From the IMG/VR virus record IMGVR_UViG_3300027140_000013, positions 1 through 30,276 of that record: a DNA stretch of 30,276 bases; one strand, given 5' to 3'. The notes under the pieces are model-generated. The model worked only from the letters and a program-made list of their open reading frames with translations. It ran no database searches and was not told the DNA's origin. The stretch comes from a virus. Made by a program: the position numbers and the translations under genes. The number at the start of each line of letters is the position of its first letter. Within the stretch, counting starts at the first letter, position 1. This document shows positions 1-7,681 of the stretch, in pieces.

Positions 1-74
1 TTGTCAGCGATTTTTGGAGCAGATTCAGATTCTAGAATCGGTGCCCATTTTTTTAGTAAATCTTGACGATTCAT
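1..74 (-). CDS. 23: Major capsid protein gp23, N-terminal fragment
   Basis: Only the first 24 codons lie in the window; the gene continues past its left edge. The peptide begins MNRQDLLKKWAPILESES. It matches the N-terminus of T4-like gp23 in pattern: a short lead, then a Leu-Leu-Lys/Asn-Lys-Trp-x-Pro helix followed by an acidic stretch. In T4 this N-terminal segment is removed by the gp21 protease during head maturation. A purine-rich ribosome site (AAAAAAGGAAAA) lies about 7 bases before the ATG. The gene directly follows the scaffold gene, as gene 23 follows gene 22 in T4, so position and sequence agree. Cleavage site and fold cannot be judged from this fragment. Confidence 0.85.
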   Translation of the reverse strand, partial: MNRQDLLKKWAPILESESAPKIAD

Positions 75-97
75 TTTATTTTCCTTTTTTGAAATGA

Positions 98-1090
98 TTA
101 CTTGCGATAGTTGAGTGCGGATAGATACTTTGCCATTGTAGGATCAATTTTCTTTTCCTCAGTCAAAGTTTCCACTGGCTCATCAGTTACCACGGATGTT
201 ACTTCCGCTTGTTGCTTGGTAGTGAAATAATTCTCACGAATAGTCTGTACTTTTGTTTTAAAAGTGTCAGAATCTTCATAAGAAAGTTCTTCTGCTAAAC
301 CTTTTAGTTTTTCTACTTCAGTATCAGTTAAACCTTCGCATGCAGTTTCAACGATTTCATTACGCTTTAGTTCGCCGATTGTTTTATTCAATTCAACGTT
401 AGTCGCAACTTGCTCGTTTAGTTTTGCTTCGAGTTCTTCAACTTTACTTTCCATTGAACCTAATACATCGAACTTCTCTTCTGGAATATCGATATAGTGT
501 TCTTCGAAAAGACCTTTTAGTCCAGCAACAAATCCTTCAAGGATTTCGGACTTCATACCATGCTCAAGGGCTATTTCATTCTGTGCAATCCACTGCTCGA
601 CAACGTAGTCGAGATATCCATCAACCTTTTCAACAAGACCCTCTGCAATTTCTGCTACTTCTTCTTCGAGTTTAGTAGCGTATTCTTCTTCGATGCGAGC
701 TACTTCTGCTTTTACACGAGTAGTAACTGCTGCTTCATAAATGGTAGTAGCTTTAGTACGGAACTCTTCAGAGAGTTCTTCACCATTCATAAGTGCATCA
801 ATATCTTCTTTTACACCTTTGATTGGAAGATGGCTGGCTTCAGCTGCTTCTTCATCTTGGTTTACTTTGTTCTTTGTCTTTGAAGTACCACCCTCAGCTG
901 CTTTCTCTTTATCAACGTTATTTCTAGCGTTGTCTGGATTGGCAGGAGGAGTAGTTGGCTTAACTGCTTCTTCAGCAACAGCTTCAACTTCCTCTTCTAC
1001 TACAGTTTCTTGATTGTCAGCAACTTGTTGCTCGAGAGCAGCAGCTTTTGACTCAGCAAGAATTTCAGCGATTTTTTGTTCGATTGACAT
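98..1090 (-). CDS. 22: Prohead core scaffolding protein (gp22-like)
   Basis: This 330-residue protein is highly acidic and rich in Glu, Lys and Ala. It has a Glu-rich N-terminal helix (residues about 30-45), a Pro/Asn-rich linker (45-60), then long predicted coiled-coil stretches (about 105-160 and 205-250). This composition and its place between the protease gene and gp23 fit T4 gp22, the main internal scaffold that the prohead shell assembles around and that gp21 later degrades. T4 gp22 is shorter (about 270 residues). The extra length here is the low-complexity N-terminal third. The start follows an AGGAG ribosome site. AATAAATA and GATAAATA boxes 33-47 bases upstream probably drive high late expression. 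Identification rests more on synteny and composition than on individual residues. Confidence 0.8.
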   Translation of the reverse strand: MSIEQKIAEILAESKAAALEQQVADNQETVVEEEVEAVAEEAVKPTTPPANPDNARNNVDKEKAAEGGTSKTKNKVNQDEEAAEASHLPIKGVKEDIDALMNGEELSEEFRTKATTIYEAAVTTRVKAEVARIEEEYATKLEEEVAEIAEGLVEKVDGYLDYVVEQWIAQNEIALEHGMKSEILEGFVAGLKGLFEEHYIDIPEEKFDVLGSMESKVEELEAKLNEQVATNVELNKTIGELKRNEIVETACEGLTDTEVEKLKGLAEELSYEDSDTFKTKVQTIRENYFTTKQQAEVTSVVTDEPVETLTEEKKIDPTMAKYLSALNYRK

Positions 1091-1122
1091 CGTTTTCTCC
1101 TAACTGGATAGTTCTATGTAAT

Positions 1123-1137
1123 TATTTATTATTTATC
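1123..1137 (-). promoter_or_regulatory. Late promoter boxes before gp22
   Basis: On the minus strand two overlapping octamers, GATAAATA and AATAAATA, lie 33-47 bases before the gp22 start and overlap the stop codon of the protease gene. They match the T4-type late promoter TATAAATA except for the first base. The abundant scaffold and capsid proteins downstream would suit a dedicated late promoter. Confidence 0.5.
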
Positions 1138-1786
1138 TGATTTTAGTCAGAAAATCTTGGAAAGCACGTAGCTTGGCTTCCTCTAGATTACGGGACGAAG
1201 TTTTTCTAATAAAAGATTTAACTTCATCAATCTGCTTTTCCACAAACTTTCCATCAACGAATACCCACTCTCTGCTTTCCATAATACCACGGACGAAAGC
1301 ATCTGGAGCGGATGGGTCAGCAACGATGTCTGCTGCAGTAGACAGCATAAAGTCATCCTGAACCACTTGAACACCCTCTTTGTTCATTTGTAGAGAACCA
1401 AGTGCTCTTGAAGATACTCCTAAGTTTGCACCACCATCTAAAAGACCTCTGGCGATTTGACCCATTGGAGTTTCTAAAATCTTTGCTTTACCGATATAGT
1501 TCGTACCTTCTTTGCGTAAGTCAACAATTAAATGTGATACACGATCTAAATTAATAGATGGTGAATCTGGATGACCTAGTTCGCCATATGCACGATTTTG
1601 TTTAACGCATTGCTCCATATAACGAGCAACTTCTTTATCCATAATCTGTTCTGGATAAGTGCGATTATTACGGTTTGTTAAATCTGATTGAAGGAAAACA
1701 CCTTCAATATAATATTGTTTACCTTTACCGAGTTTGCTCTCAGTAATGACATTAACGGATTCTGTAACTTCTCTAATAAGTTTCAT
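1133..1786 (-). CDS. 21: Prohead core protein protease gp21
   Basis: This 217-residue protein is close in length to T4 gp21 (212). It is the serine protease that matures the prohead by cutting scaffold, core proteins and the gp23 N-terminus. The N-terminal part carries the family motif with Asn-Arg-Asn-Asn-Arg-x-Tyr-Pro (residues about 38-45). The likely catalytic His is in GELGHP (His72), and the likely nucleophile lies in GVSSRA (Ser125 or Ser126), in the spacing known for herpesvirus-like assembly proteases. A C-terminal region rich in Lys and Glu (about 183-217) may be the self-cleaved tail. The ribosome site AGGAAG sits just before the ATG, and only one base separates the gene from its upstream neighbour. 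Identity is strong from motifs and synteny. Confidence 0.93.
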   Translation of the reverse strand: MKLIREVTESVNVITESKLGKGKQYYIEGVFLQSDLTNRNNRTYPEQIMDKEVARYMEQCVKQNRAYGELGHPDSPSINLDRVSHLIVDLRKEGTNYIGKAKILETPMGQIARGLLDGGANLGVSSRALGSLQMNKEGVQVVQDDFMLSTAADIVADPSAPDAFVRGIMESREWVFVDGKFVEKQIDEVKSFIRKTSSRNLEEAKLRAFQDFLTKIR

Positions 1787-1787
1787 T

Positions 1788-2216
1788 TTAGCTTCCTACT
1801 ACTGTTGGGTTATCGTAAGAACCGAATGTTGCAGTTTCAACTTCAGTAGACCAACCAGCAACTTTACGAAGCACGATCCAACCAGTTACATCTTTTGCTA
1901 CGCTATTAATAATAGAAATATCAGATGTATCATCATTATTAACTGGAATACCTAATGAATTAAACTCTACATTAAGATCGTTCTCTGGTGATGTTGCAAT
2001 TACCATTTTGGCATTTCTAGAAATAATAATTTTAGAACCCAACTCACCAGTGCAGATAAATTTAACGATATCAACTTTTGGTGCATCAGCATTTCTTGCT
2101 TGAGCAGGAGCAGTTAAGTTAGATAGAGTGATAGTGCCAGTCTCTGCAGCAGAAGACGCAAAGTGAATTACAGTCTCCTGATTTGTATTTTTGACAGTTG
2201 TTAGCGTCATTGCCAT
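1788..2216 (-). CDS. Unknown protein between prohead core and protease genes
   Basis: I do not recognise this 142-residue protein. It is rich in Thr, Val, Ile and Asn and alternates short hydrophobic strands with polar turns, which suggests a small all-beta fold. It has no cysteine-rich motif, signal peptide or membrane segment. It sits between the gp68-like and gp21 genes with gaps of 1-3 bases, in a place where T4 has no gene. It is therefore probably a late virion protein such as a head decoration or core component, but this is only context. An AAGGAAT ribosome site precedes the first of two closely spaced ATG codons; the second Met at residue 3 could also be used. Confidence 0.75.
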   Translation of the reverse strand: MAMTLTTVKNTNQETVIHFASSAAETGTITLSNLTAPAQARNADAPKVDIVKFICTGELGSKIIISRNAKMVIATSPENDLNVEFNSLGIPVNNDDTSDISIINSVAKDVTGWIVLRKVAGWSTEVETATFGSYDNPTVVGS

Positions 2217-2219
2217 TTC

Positions 2220-2765
2220 TTATTCCTTAATCTTATTAACTACGTTAAAGAAGTTGTCTTTGCTTTCACGCATATACTCAACAACATCTTTATGGTTTGC
2301 CAATAAATTATTTAGTTGTTCTTGAGTTTGTTCATCAATAGCAACGATGCTACCATCTTGCAATTCATAATGAATTTTATTTTCAATAATAGAATCTAAT
2401 TTATTGAGTTTTCTAATTTCTTGAACAACAATATCTACTGTAAACATTTTTGAGGAAGCCAGTTCGAGGTATGATTCTATTAAAGTATCTGTAACTTTAA
2501 TATCATAATGTTCTTTAATAATGTTTGCGACAGTATGTTCAGATATTTCTTTATATGCTTGTTTTGAAACTTGTTCTTCTAACTTTTGAGAAATATAATT
2601 TTGTTTAATGTATTGTCTGGCTTCTTCAACTGTATTAAATTTAGTTTCAACATTATCAATTAAAACTTTACCTGTATCTAATTTTTCAATTAGATGTTGA
2701 TAAGATCTGATACTTTCTACTACACCAGAAGGTTTGATCTTATTTGTAAAGTCAGTATAATACAT
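2220..2765 (-). CDS. 68: Prohead core protein, probably gp68-like
   Basis: This 181-residue, mostly helical protein has many charged residues (Lys, Glu, Asp, Gln). It lies between the gp67-like and gp21-side genes, where T4 carries gene 68, a minor prohead core protein that helps set head length. An N-terminal segment around residues 33-55 (VLIDNVETKFNTVEEARQYI) looks like a compact strand-helix element; the rest is predicted coiled helix. No catalytic motif is visible. It lies 5 bases after the preceding gene. The name is given by position and composition only; T4 gp68 is about 141 residues, so this one is longer. An unrelated core protein in the same slot is possible. Confidence 0.6.
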   Translation of the reverse strand: MYYTDFTNKIKPSGVVESIRSYQHLIEKLDTGKVLIDNVETKFNTVEEARQYIKQNYISQKLEEQVSKQAYKEISEHTVANIIKEHYDIKVTDTLIESYLELASSKMFTVDIVVQEIRKLNKLDSIIENKIHYELQDGSIVAIDEQTQEQLNNLLANHKDVVEYMRESKDNFFNVVNKIKE

Positions 2766-2770
2766 TAATA

Positions 2771-3199
2771 TTATCCTGCGATAGCCTTGTGAGTTGCAAT
2801 ACGACCCTTCGCATAAGCATCTTTAACTGCTGGTACAACTTGACGAATGGCACCTGCTGTTCTAGCTACGCCACCGATAGCTGCTCCAACTGCTTTACCA
2901 GCAAGTTTAGCAGTACCTTTAACTACTTTACCAACAAATTTACCAAGACCTTCGTCTAACACGAATGCTTGTTTTTCTTCTTCTGTAAGAGCATCATACT
3001 CTTCTTGAGTTAATTGAACTTCTTCGTAAACAAGTTCTTCTTCTTCTGTTTGATTAAACAAAGATTGAGCAACATCCATACGCATATTATCTAACTTAGC
3101 GGAAATCTTTTCTGCCATAGTAGCATTAAATGCTTGTTCTGTTTGCACTGCGTTTCCTGTGGCGATTGCCGAAACCAAATCTCTAACTGAATTACTCAT
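2771..3199 (-). CDS. 67: Prohead core protein, gp67-like N-terminus with basic Gly/Ala tail
   Basis: The first 47 residues follow the pattern of T4 gp67 (PIP): a short helix with Ile-x-x-Gly-Asn, then x-x-Ala-x-x-Ala-Phe-x-x-x-Met-Ala-x-Lys, then Met-x-x-Asp-Val-Ala-x-x-Leu-Phe. An acidic stretch follows (about 50-83), as in T4. Unlike T4 gp67, which ends in an acidic tail and is about 80 residues long, this 142-residue protein continues into a basic, Gly/Ala-rich segment (about 84-142) with repeated GK/GKVV/AGKAVG motifs that looks amphipathic. The gene lies directly after the portal gene, as in T4. A GGAG ribosome site precedes the ATG. The gp67 relation is likely; the role of the tail is unknown. 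Confidence 0.7.
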   Translation of the reverse strand: MSNSVRDLVSAIATGNAVQTEQAFNATMAEKISAKLDNMRMDVAQSLFNQTEEEELVYEEVQLTQEEYDALTEEEKQAFVLDEGLGKFVGKVVKGTAKLAGKAVGAAIGGVARTAGAIRQVVPAVKDAYAKGRIATHKAIAG

Positions 3200-3211
3200 G
3201 GTGTATCTCCT

Positions 3212-4786
3212 TTATTTTTTATCTTGATTAGGCGATTCTTCGTTTCCGCCAAAACCATTATCTGCTAAATGTTGTTGCTGGGCTACCTGAGTGACTGCAG
3301 ATAATCTTCCTTGTTCATCAGCTAACTGCATTTGTTGAACTTTATCTTCAGCCATTTCTTTATCCATAATTTCAATTTCTTCATCAGTTTGCATCAACAG
3401 ATTCTTACGAATCCATGCGCTAGAATAAAAACGACCAATATATGGCTCAACTTGCTGCAGTGCTGTAACTCTCTGCATTAACAACTCATTATCTTTTAAT
3501 TCAGTGAAATGATTATCTGCTTGATAATCATATTGTATTGCTTGTTCAATTGCAGTCCATTCTTCATCACGAATAATACCTTTGGCAATTAATTGAACAC
3601 GCAATGCACCACTAAACAATCCAGAAAACTTTTTACGTAGACGAGCAATAAATTTATTAAACTTAATCTCATCACGAGAAATCTCAGTACTTCTACCAAG
3701 AGAGAAACCAGTAGCTGGTTGTAATCTTGATAATGGCACATTCAATGCCTGATATAATTTAGTTTGGAAATATTGAATATCAGCAATATCTCCCAAATTC
3801 TGCCCACCTGGAAGAGTTGTAATTTCAGTTCCTTTACCACCTTCACGACGTGGCATCCAGAAATCTTCCATCATACTCAAATGACGACGATCGTCACGAG
3901 TCTCTCCAGTTGTCGCATCATAAACAATTTTATTTCTAAACTTGTTCATAATATCATTGACGTATTGTTCTGCTTTTAATTTCGGCAGATTACCAACGTC
4001 AACATAAAATACTCTACGCTCAGGTGCACGTGAAATGCGGTAGATAACTACTGCATCTTCAATCATCTTTAACTGGTTGGTTGGCTTAATCGCTTTATGC
4101 AAATAAGACATCATCATGCCAGTATTCTGATCCACCATTCCCGAAGGGGTGTAGATAATTGAATCTAACGAGAGCTTAATTCCTTGCGTAGTATTCTCTT
4201 GAATACCTTTATCATTATACAGATAAAATTCTTCGCTCTTAACTACAACATCAACACCTTGTGGTGTTCTTTTCTTTTCAACCTTTTTAATCTTGCGAAT
4301 CTTACGAGGATCCACAAAACGCAATTCTTGAATGCCCAACTTAGGTTGGTTCATATCAATTAAAATATTGTAATAAATTCTTCCATCAATATACCACTGA
4401 CGGAAAATGTCATGACCCTTGTCATCAAAATTTAATAAACGAAGGACTTCATCAAACTCTGTTCTAATCTTACCTTTAATTCCGTCAGACAATTTAACTT
4501 TGTCTAAGTTAATTTTAACAGCTTGATCATCAGGTTCAGCGATAATCGCTTCGTTTACAATATCTTCAATAGCAGCATCACAGTCAGCATATAAAGAAGT
4601 ATCTCTATAACGACGAATAAGATCGTTCTCATTTTTAACGATGGTATCCATATCCATAACCATTCCATAATAGGAAGTGGCATTCGTGGATACAACTGTT
4701 GATCCATCATCAGAGATCGGAGTTACAACTGCTCCGATCTCTTTGTCTGTCTGCTTACGCTTTATCTCAAATCCAAAAATTTGCAT
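3212..4786 (-). CDS. 20: Portal vertex protein gp20
   Basis: This 524-residue protein has the same length as T4 gp20. Twelve copies form the portal ring through which DNA is packaged and on which the head is initiated. Family features seen include an N-terminal IFGFEIKRK, the clamp/wing segments with YCD/DAAIEDIVNEAI around residues 67-80, RFVDPRKIRKI (about 176-186), and PSGMVDQNTG followed by SYLHKAIKP (about 214-234). The conserved segment RRVFYVDVGNLPK is followed by TGETRDDRRHLSMMEDFWMPRREGGKGTEI in continuation, and the crown region contains LNVPLSRL. The extreme C-terminus is Gln-rich. The ribosome site is weak (AGGG, about 13 bases upstream), so translation may depend on the abundant upstream tube message. 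Confidence 0.96.
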   Translation of the reverse strand: MQIFGFEIKRKQTDKEIGAVVTPISDDGSTVVSTNATSYYGMVMDMDTIVKNENDLIRRYRDTSLYADCDAAIEDIVNEAIIAEPDDQAVKINLDKVKLSDGIKGKIRTEFDEVLRLLNFDDKGHDIFRQWYIDGRIYYNILIDMNQPKLGIQELRFVDPRKIRKIKKVEKKRTPQGVDVVVKSEEFYLYNDKGIQENTTQGIKLSLDSIIYTPSGMVDQNTGMMMSYLHKAIKPTNQLKMIEDAVVIYRISRAPERRVFYVDVGNLPKLKAEQYVNDIMNKFRNKIVYDATTGETRDDRRHLSMMEDFWMPRREGGKGTEITTLPGGQNLGDIADIQYFQTKLYQALNVPLSRLQPATGFSLGRSTEISRDEIKFNKFIARLRKKFSGLFSGALRVQLIAKGIIRDEEWTAIEQAIQYDYQADNHFTELKDNELLMQRVTALQQVEPYIGRFYSSAWIRKNLLMQTDEEIEIMDKEMAEDKVQQMQLADEQGRLSAVTQVAQQQHLADNGFGGNEESPNQDKK

Positions 4787-4811
4787 AATTTAAAAAACCC
4801 TAATTATAAAG

Positions 4812-5405
4812 TTAAATTGGTAGTGGGAAACTACCGATTGGTGTATCAACGGAAACATTAAGATTGATTCCACCACCCTCAGTTGCATTAGAAGTAAAGT
4901 AATTGAATTGGAATTCTACATCAAATTGTTCGATCTGGTTTTGTTGATCATAGTCTAATGCGATTGGTCCAATGTTTGTTGGGAATGCATCTACAAATTT
5001 GTATGACTTGATGATTGCGCCAGAGCGATCTAGTTGATGCACTTGTAAGTCTACTTGATAGTCACGTGGGTTTGTTCTACCATCAGTTGAACTATAACTT
5101 TGAATACCAGCTTGCCATTGTTCCATAGCATTACGGATATTGAAAGTAGTATCGTTGTAAATTGATACAGTCCATGGAGCAAAGTTACGCTCGCCTGCGA
5201 AGTTTACTGGACGACCTTTATAAAGAACTTGAATGTTCTCGATAGTGGAAGCTGGTAACTGTGCAGACTTACACAAGAACTGAGCACGTTGACCAGCTAC
5301 GACACCTAGTGGTACGTAGCTTGGGAATACTAATTCAACACGGAATTGATTTGGGCGAGCACCGCCACCAATCATTTGCGCTTTGAAGTCGCTAATATTT
5401 GCCAT
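4812..5405 (-). CDS. 19: Tail tube protein gp19
   Basis: This 197-residue protein is the tail tube subunit, somewhat longer than T4 gp19 (163). It begins with the typical tube opening: short helix, ARPNQFRVELVFP, and further in the conserved CKSAQLPASTIENI strand-turn. The segment NFAGERNFAPWTVSIYND and the C-terminal IDLQV/EFQFNYF region match the tube fold of T4-like phages, in which stacked hexamers form the channel for DNA. The gene sits between sheath and portal as in T4. An AAAGGAG ribosome site lies before the ATG, with an ACTAAATA box 24 bases upstream. Confidence 0.93.
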   Translation of the reverse strand: MANISDFKAQMIGGGARPNQFRVELVFPSYVPLGVVAGQRAQFLCKSAQLPASTIENIQVLYKGRPVNFAGERNFAPWTVSIYNDTTFNIRNAMEQWQAGIQSYSSTDGRTNPRDYQVDLQVHQLDRSGAIIKSYKFVDAFPTNIGPIALDYDQQNQIEQFDVEFQFNYFTSNATEGGGINLNVSVDTPIGSFPLPI

Positions 5406-5428
5406 TTAAATCTCCTTTGTTCTTTCTT

Positions 5429-5436
5429 TATTTAGT
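5429..5436 (-). promoter_or_regulatory. Late promoter box before the tail tube gene
   Basis: The minus strand reads ACTAAATA four bases after the sheath stop codon and 24 bases before the tube start. It differs from TATAAATA only in the first two positions. A separate promoter for the tube, needed in large amounts, is plausible. Confidence 0.45.
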
Positions 5437-5439
5437 CTC

Positions 5440-7599
5440 TTAGCCACCGATCTCGCTGAAATTAATTCCAGAACGAGCAGCAACGAAGTTAAGAGTAATA
5501 AAGTTAATTGAACGTGCTGGCTTGATAAAGATATCAGCAACGAATTCGTTACGGTCAATAACTTCGCCAGTATTGTTAGAGTCATCACACTTAACAACGA
5601 AGTCAGTAATACCACGACGACCTTGAACGTCACGTAGGAATGGTTCAACTAAGTTCTTAAACTGAGCACGAGTGAATCCATCGTTGAATTCAAACAACTG
5701 ATACTTAGCAGCAGTTGCAATGGCTTTCTCAAGAACAATAAACAGACGACGCACGTTAATGCGATCGAATGCAGATGGCTTAGCCAATAATGTCTTATCG
5801 CCAAACAATACAGTACCATCTCCTGGGAAAGTAACAACTGGGTTTACGCCATTCTTGTATAGGTTGTCACGATCTGTTTTGTCTAAACTAATTGCTAGCT
5901 TAACTACGTTCTTAACTTGACCACGATTCAAACCACCTGGAGACCACCATGCATCGTTAGTGTAGTCAGTACGTGCGCACAATCCAGCGATATCGCCGTT
6001 TAGTGGAACATAACGATACTTGTCGTTGTAACGATCATATTGATACTTATAGCCAGAATCTAAAGCTGCATAAGAAGTAGTTGTCAATGCATTGCGATAT
6101 GCAATGATTTTAGTTACGGCAGTTCCTTGGCTATTTGCGCTAGTGATGATAGAACCATCAGTATCTTCTGGAGAGAAGAATGCCATACAATCTCTTCTAG
6201 TTTCTACAATATCAATGATAGCATTGGCAACCGCAACAGAACATTTACCTGCTGGAATTAATGAGATGTCATAAGTTGCATCATCAGAGAAAATAGTCCA
6301 TGCAGTGATACGTTGACCATCAGTTGCAGTGAAATCATCAAGACCACCTGATAGAGAACGAGTTACAGATGCAGAGTTAGCGAATGATGTTCCTGCTACA
6401 TCATTACCCCAGTTAGTTCCAGTAGCTGGATGATCCATCCACCAGATATACTGTGAGCGAGAATTGATTACGTCTTTGTAGTAGTTATTAGTTCCGTCAA
6501 ATTTCTTTGCGTCACCAGCTTTTGAAACATAAGAATATTTTTCTAGAATAGTTCCTGGAACACCAGTCCACAAACCATCCTCATCGATAACGATTAAATG
6601 TAGTTCATCATTTGAACCACCTACGCTTGCTGCAGCATCAGAAGTTCCTGGAGCTGTATCAAATTCATCTTTGTATGCCCATGTAGAAAAACTTGATGCG
6701 TCAGCTAAAGAAACTAATAAAGAGTTACCCAATGTTCCTGGATATTTTGCAGCGAATTCGCCAACAACACCAGCACCATTTACAAAAGATGTTAGGTAAT
6801 CGTTTTCGTTATTAATTTTAACGCCACCAGTTGCAACAACTGCAGTTCCAGAAGCACCAGTACCACCGCCACCAGTTAGTGTAACTGTTGGAGCAGAAGT
6901 ATATCCAGATCCGCCATTGGTAACTGTAATGCTAGCAACTGTTGTACTAGAAAGAGTGATCGCACCAGCAGTTGCGCCAGTACCAGTACCAGTAATAACT
7001 GCAGTTGGAGCAGTTGTATAACCAGATCCACCGCTAGTGATTGTGATGCCAGTAACAGCACCATCAGTAACTTGAACAGTACCAGTCGCAGCAGTACCAC
7101 CAGCTGGAGCAGTGAAAGTTATAGTAGGTGTTCCAGTGTAACCAGTACCACCAGCAGAAACTGCAGCGGAAGTAATAGAACTACCAGCCATATTGGCTAC
7201 TGCAGTGGCTTGCACACCACCAGCAATTTGTGGTGCGCTAAGTGTTACAACTGGAGCAGAAGTATAACCTGATCCAGCAGCACTTCTGGTAATTGCAGTT
7301 ACAGTACCAGATGGACTAGAAACAGCATTACGGTGATTGATTGTATCAACACGAACGACCAATAAATTGTTTGTATATGATAAGAAGTTTGCTGCTGTGA
7401 AAAAAGATGCTGCACTATCGGCAACAGGTTTTCCGAAACGACGAACAAGTTCGGTTTCAGATGAAATGGTTACAGGTTGAAGAACTGGACCCCACTGGAA
7501 CACTCCAGCAAAAGCACCAGCAGAAGTCGAAACTGCTGGTACAATAGAGGTAAAGTCTTTTTCTACAACTGCAACGCCAGGACTAAGTTGAAAAGGCAT
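5440..7599 (-). CDS. 18: Tail sheath protein gp18 with inserted Gly-Tyr-Thr repeats
   Basis: This 719-residue sheath subunit contracts around the tube to drive it through the host envelope. The N-terminus (LSPGVAVVEKDFTSIVP, then GAFAGVFQWGP) and the C-terminal quarter (FPGDGTVLFGDKTL, RRLFIVLEKAI, FVADIFIKPARSINFITLNF) are typical of T4-like sheaths. Between them, residues about 108-262 hold four tandem units of roughly 40 residues with a core G-S/T-G-Y-T-x-x-P-T, rich in Gly, Ala and Thr. These probably form a surface domain on the sheath and are absent from T4 gp18. The start follows AAGGAG. An AATAAATA box lies 63 bases upstream in the longest leader of the core block. Confidence 0.96.
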   Translation of the reverse strand: MPFQLSPGVAVVEKDFTSIVPAVSTSAGAFAGVFQWGPVLQPVTISSETELVRRFGKPVADSAASFFTAANFLSYTNNLLVVRVDTINHRNAVSSPSGTVTAITRSAAGSGYTSAPVVTLSAPQIAGGVQATAVANMAGSSITSAAVSAGGTGYTGTPTITFTAPAGGTAATGTVQVTDGAVTGITITSGGSGYTTAPTAVITGTGTGATAGAITLSSTTVASITVTNGGSGYTSAPTVTLTGGGGTGASGTAVVATGGVKINNENDYLTSFVNGAGVVGEFAAKYPGTLGNSLLVSLADASSFSTWAYKDEFDTAPGTSDAAASVGGSNDELHLIVIDEDGLWTGVPGTILEKYSYVSKAGDAKKFDGTNNYYKDVINSRSQYIWWMDHPATGTNWGNDVAGTSFANSASVTRSLSGGLDDFTATDGQRITAWTIFSDDATYDISLIPAGKCSVAVANAIIDIVETRRDCMAFFSPEDTDGSIITSANSQGTAVTKIIAYRNALTTTSYAALDSGYKYQYDRYNDKYRYVPLNGDIAGLCARTDYTNDAWWSPGGLNRGQVKNVVKLAISLDKTDRDNLYKNGVNPVVTFPGDGTVLFGDKTLLAKPSAFDRINVRRLFIVLEKAIATAAKYQLFEFNDGFTRAQFKNLVEPFLRDVQGRRGITDFVVKCDDSNNTGEVIDRNEFVADIFIKPARSINFITLNFVAARSGINFSEIGG
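6814..7278 (-). repeat. Four Gly-Tyr-Thr repeats in the sheath gene
   Basis: Four units of about 40 codons, with GYT cores at residues 111, 153, 193 and 232, carry the pattern GSGYT-x-APTVT followed by a Gly/Thr/Ala-rich turn. The neck protein gene (10119-10337) has two related units. The nucleotide repeats are imperfect, so the similarity is mainly at protein level. Confidence 0.85.
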
Positions 7600-7661
7600 T
7601 GTAATTCTCCTTATTACATGTTATTCTGTTTTGCTTCGAGGAGCACTTGAAAGCACTAATT

Positions 7662-7669
7662 TATTTATT
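7662..7669 (-). promoter_or_regulatory. Late promoter box before the sheath gene
   Basis: The minus strand reads AATAAATA, 63 bases before the sheath start and 12 bases after the terminase stop codon. The rest of this 82-base gap holds a direct repeat of AAGTGCT (about 7640-7656) and the ribosome site AAGGAG; I see no other element. Confidence 0.5.
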
Positions 7670-7681
7670 GAAACCGCAATT

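Noticed and set aside
7640-7656. Terminator hairpin in the sheath leader
   Set aside because: The sequence is a direct repeat of AAGTGCT and forms only a weak four-base stem, without a T-run.
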